Below, piece after piece: positions 62,469-64,000 of a stretch of 64,000 nt of DNA. The notes below the pieces were generated by a model. It had not been told where the DNA came from and did no database searches. It worked only from the letters and a program-made list of their open reading frames with translations. Every line of letters starts with the position of its first letter. Position 1 is the stretch's first letter. The DNA lies in contig NW_023998416.1 in NCBI RefSeq assembly GCF_014805625.2, forward strand, positions 11,002,976 to 11,066,975. Reading direction: 5' to 3'. Both the position numbers and the translations under genes were made by a program. Source of the stretch: Glossina fuscipes (lineage: Eukaryota; Arthropoda; Insecta; Diptera; Glossinidae).

Positions 62469-64000
62469 CTGAAAATGTTTGTTTACTTGTTTGTAAGAAA
62501 TAGGATATAACACATTCAAGTAAGATTATATAGTTAACTTGCTTCATGGCTGTTGAACTGTATTTGAAAATTAAAGTTTAAAAAAATTCTTTATACGGAA
62601 ATACTTTACGATTTTTATTATTTAAGATTTTTTTTCGTGTTTTTAAAAGCAAGGAGCGTATGATTTATTATTGAAATAAATCTCTGACTATTAATCAATA
62701 ATGTGCAGAATTCCACCTTTTTACGACCTGAACTGTTCTTAAGCAGATTTTGAGTAGAGTGAGAAACTTGACCGCATCGATACAATATCTTTCCTGTGCG
62801 AAAAAAAACTAATGAATTTCAATTGCCTAAAGCGGTAGATGCAATAAATGCCGTAAAAAGTTTATTTGCTTTGAGCGCATCTAGACTAACGCCTATTCAA
62901 ATATATAAACAAAAAAAATACTGAATGAAAAATTATCGCAAAAATATATTGCGATAATCCGCACGAGTAGCTGAGTAGCTAAACGTTTACGACTAACAAG
63001 AAAGCCGAAAAAAAATTAAACCTCAAATGCATGCAAATCGAAAAAACAAAGGCTCAGCAGAAAACTTACACCAATTACTTCATAGAAGAAATACAAGAAT
63101 TACAAGAAGTTTTGAATTTTTTTCGTTATCAATAAAACCTACACCAATTATTTCATAGAGCGATATAAAAAATTTTGAGTTTTCAATATGGGGATGAGTT
63201 TATAATTTATATTAACCGTTAGCCTTTAAATCCATACTTTATAAGTTTATTTAGAAAATATATAGAACATAAACAAATACATGTATGTTGCAATTACTAC
63301 AATTTAACAATGCTGCAGCCGTCTCAATGAAACTGTGTTTTACGGGCTGTCAAAATATGTTTTTCCTAAACGAATGAATACGAAAGTGAAAGCTACCTTT
63401 CAGTTGCCTGATTACCCCTAATTTGATTGTAAAACTTTATATGAAGTTGACCATATAATCATACAAAGAGAATACTTTGCATAATGTGCGATGCGTTCAT
63501 TGTATTCAGTACTTTATTGATGAACAACAAAGAGAATACATTGTTTCGCATATACAATCTCTCGTATTGAACCCCACCTATCTTTCAATGAAACGAAACG
63601 TTTATTAACATTTTACAATCCTTGACGGTACGTTTATAAGCAATGCCTAAAACTATGCATGACTCTCGTGATAACACAGAGCTAAAAGGCAAGCTTTTAA
63701 AGAGCGAAATTTACAACAATTCCAAGTTGCCAACGTAGAATGGTGCGTTATATTTAAATGGAATTTGGACTTGCAGGAAATGTGGAAAAACGGTTACATA
63801 ATAATAAAACACTATATACAAACTGAAATTAGCTAAGTGTGTCAGAGGGGCAACGTCGTAAGACTGCATTCCTCTTGCCACTAATGGTCATACAAAACAA
63901 AACGATAAACAATTTATATCTGCGGCGGTCCGAATTGTGGACTTAAACGAGCGCCAGTCTTTCAAGAAAGATTGTGCTAAACTTTGCGTCTTGAGTGATA
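62469..64000. other. Right-edge region, no firm gene
   Basis: AT-rich to about 63.8 kb. A plus-strand frame from 63,862 is open to the edge (KQNDKQFISAAVRIVDLNE) and could be a truncated exon. Weak exon-like signals also occur on the minus strand near 62.73-62.80 kb (acceptor CGCACAG, donor GTCGTA). Confidence 0.3.

Overview
This window looks like nuclear DNA of a higher fly, probably a tephritid fruit fly. It is AT-rich, with GT-AG introns ranging from 66 bp to several kb. It carries an insect-type acid lipase gene, a DD34D mariner relic, a jockey-type LINE relic, many dinucleotide and tetranucleotide microsatellites, and several copies of dispersed repeats containing runs such as GTCCGTCTGTCCG. 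The species call is inference. The insect character rests on the lipase and on gene structure.

Layout. 1-17 kb has no gene I can support: a LINE 3' fragment (1.05-2.0 kb), dispersed repeats and microsatellites. A deleted mariner copy lies at 17.08-17.91 kb. The best-understood gene is a six-exon secreted acid lipase on the plus strand (18,148-30,647), with a TATA box and initiator just upstream and a 7.6 kb last intron. 31-33.9 kb is repeats and AT-rich spacer. A small single-pass membrane protein of unknown function is on the minus strand at 33.9-34.4 kb. 34.5-53.8 kb is gene-poor. It holds microsatellites, a 51-bp tandem duplication, two unproven plus-strand exon-like segments near 35.1 and 36.7 kb, and several copies of repeat family B. 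A second well-supported plus-strand gene (53,806-59,250) has one 4.84 kb exon, a 66-bp intron and a short last exon. It encodes a 1,792-residue probable secreted protein with close to 90 N-glycosylation sequons. The right end has more repeats and two likely terminal exons of a minus-strand gene (62,054-62,468) that continues toward or beyond the right edge.

The genes do not form an operon or obvious pathway. The lipase would act on neutral lipids outside the cell or in the lysosome. The large glycoprotein looks like a mucin-like, matrix, glue or eggshell-type secreted product, but I do not recognise its family. It is the best candidate for something undescribed: besides its sequon-rich, low-complexity character it contains about a dozen copies of a degenerate module of roughly 20 residues (F-x-E-x-x-[PL]-[LIV] followed by a hydrophobic stretch and an N-glycosylation site), plus a separate 13-residue tandem-repeat block.

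Limits. Exon boundaries come from splice consensus, phase and family knowledge only. Repeat families were matched by eye within the window, so their ends are approximate.
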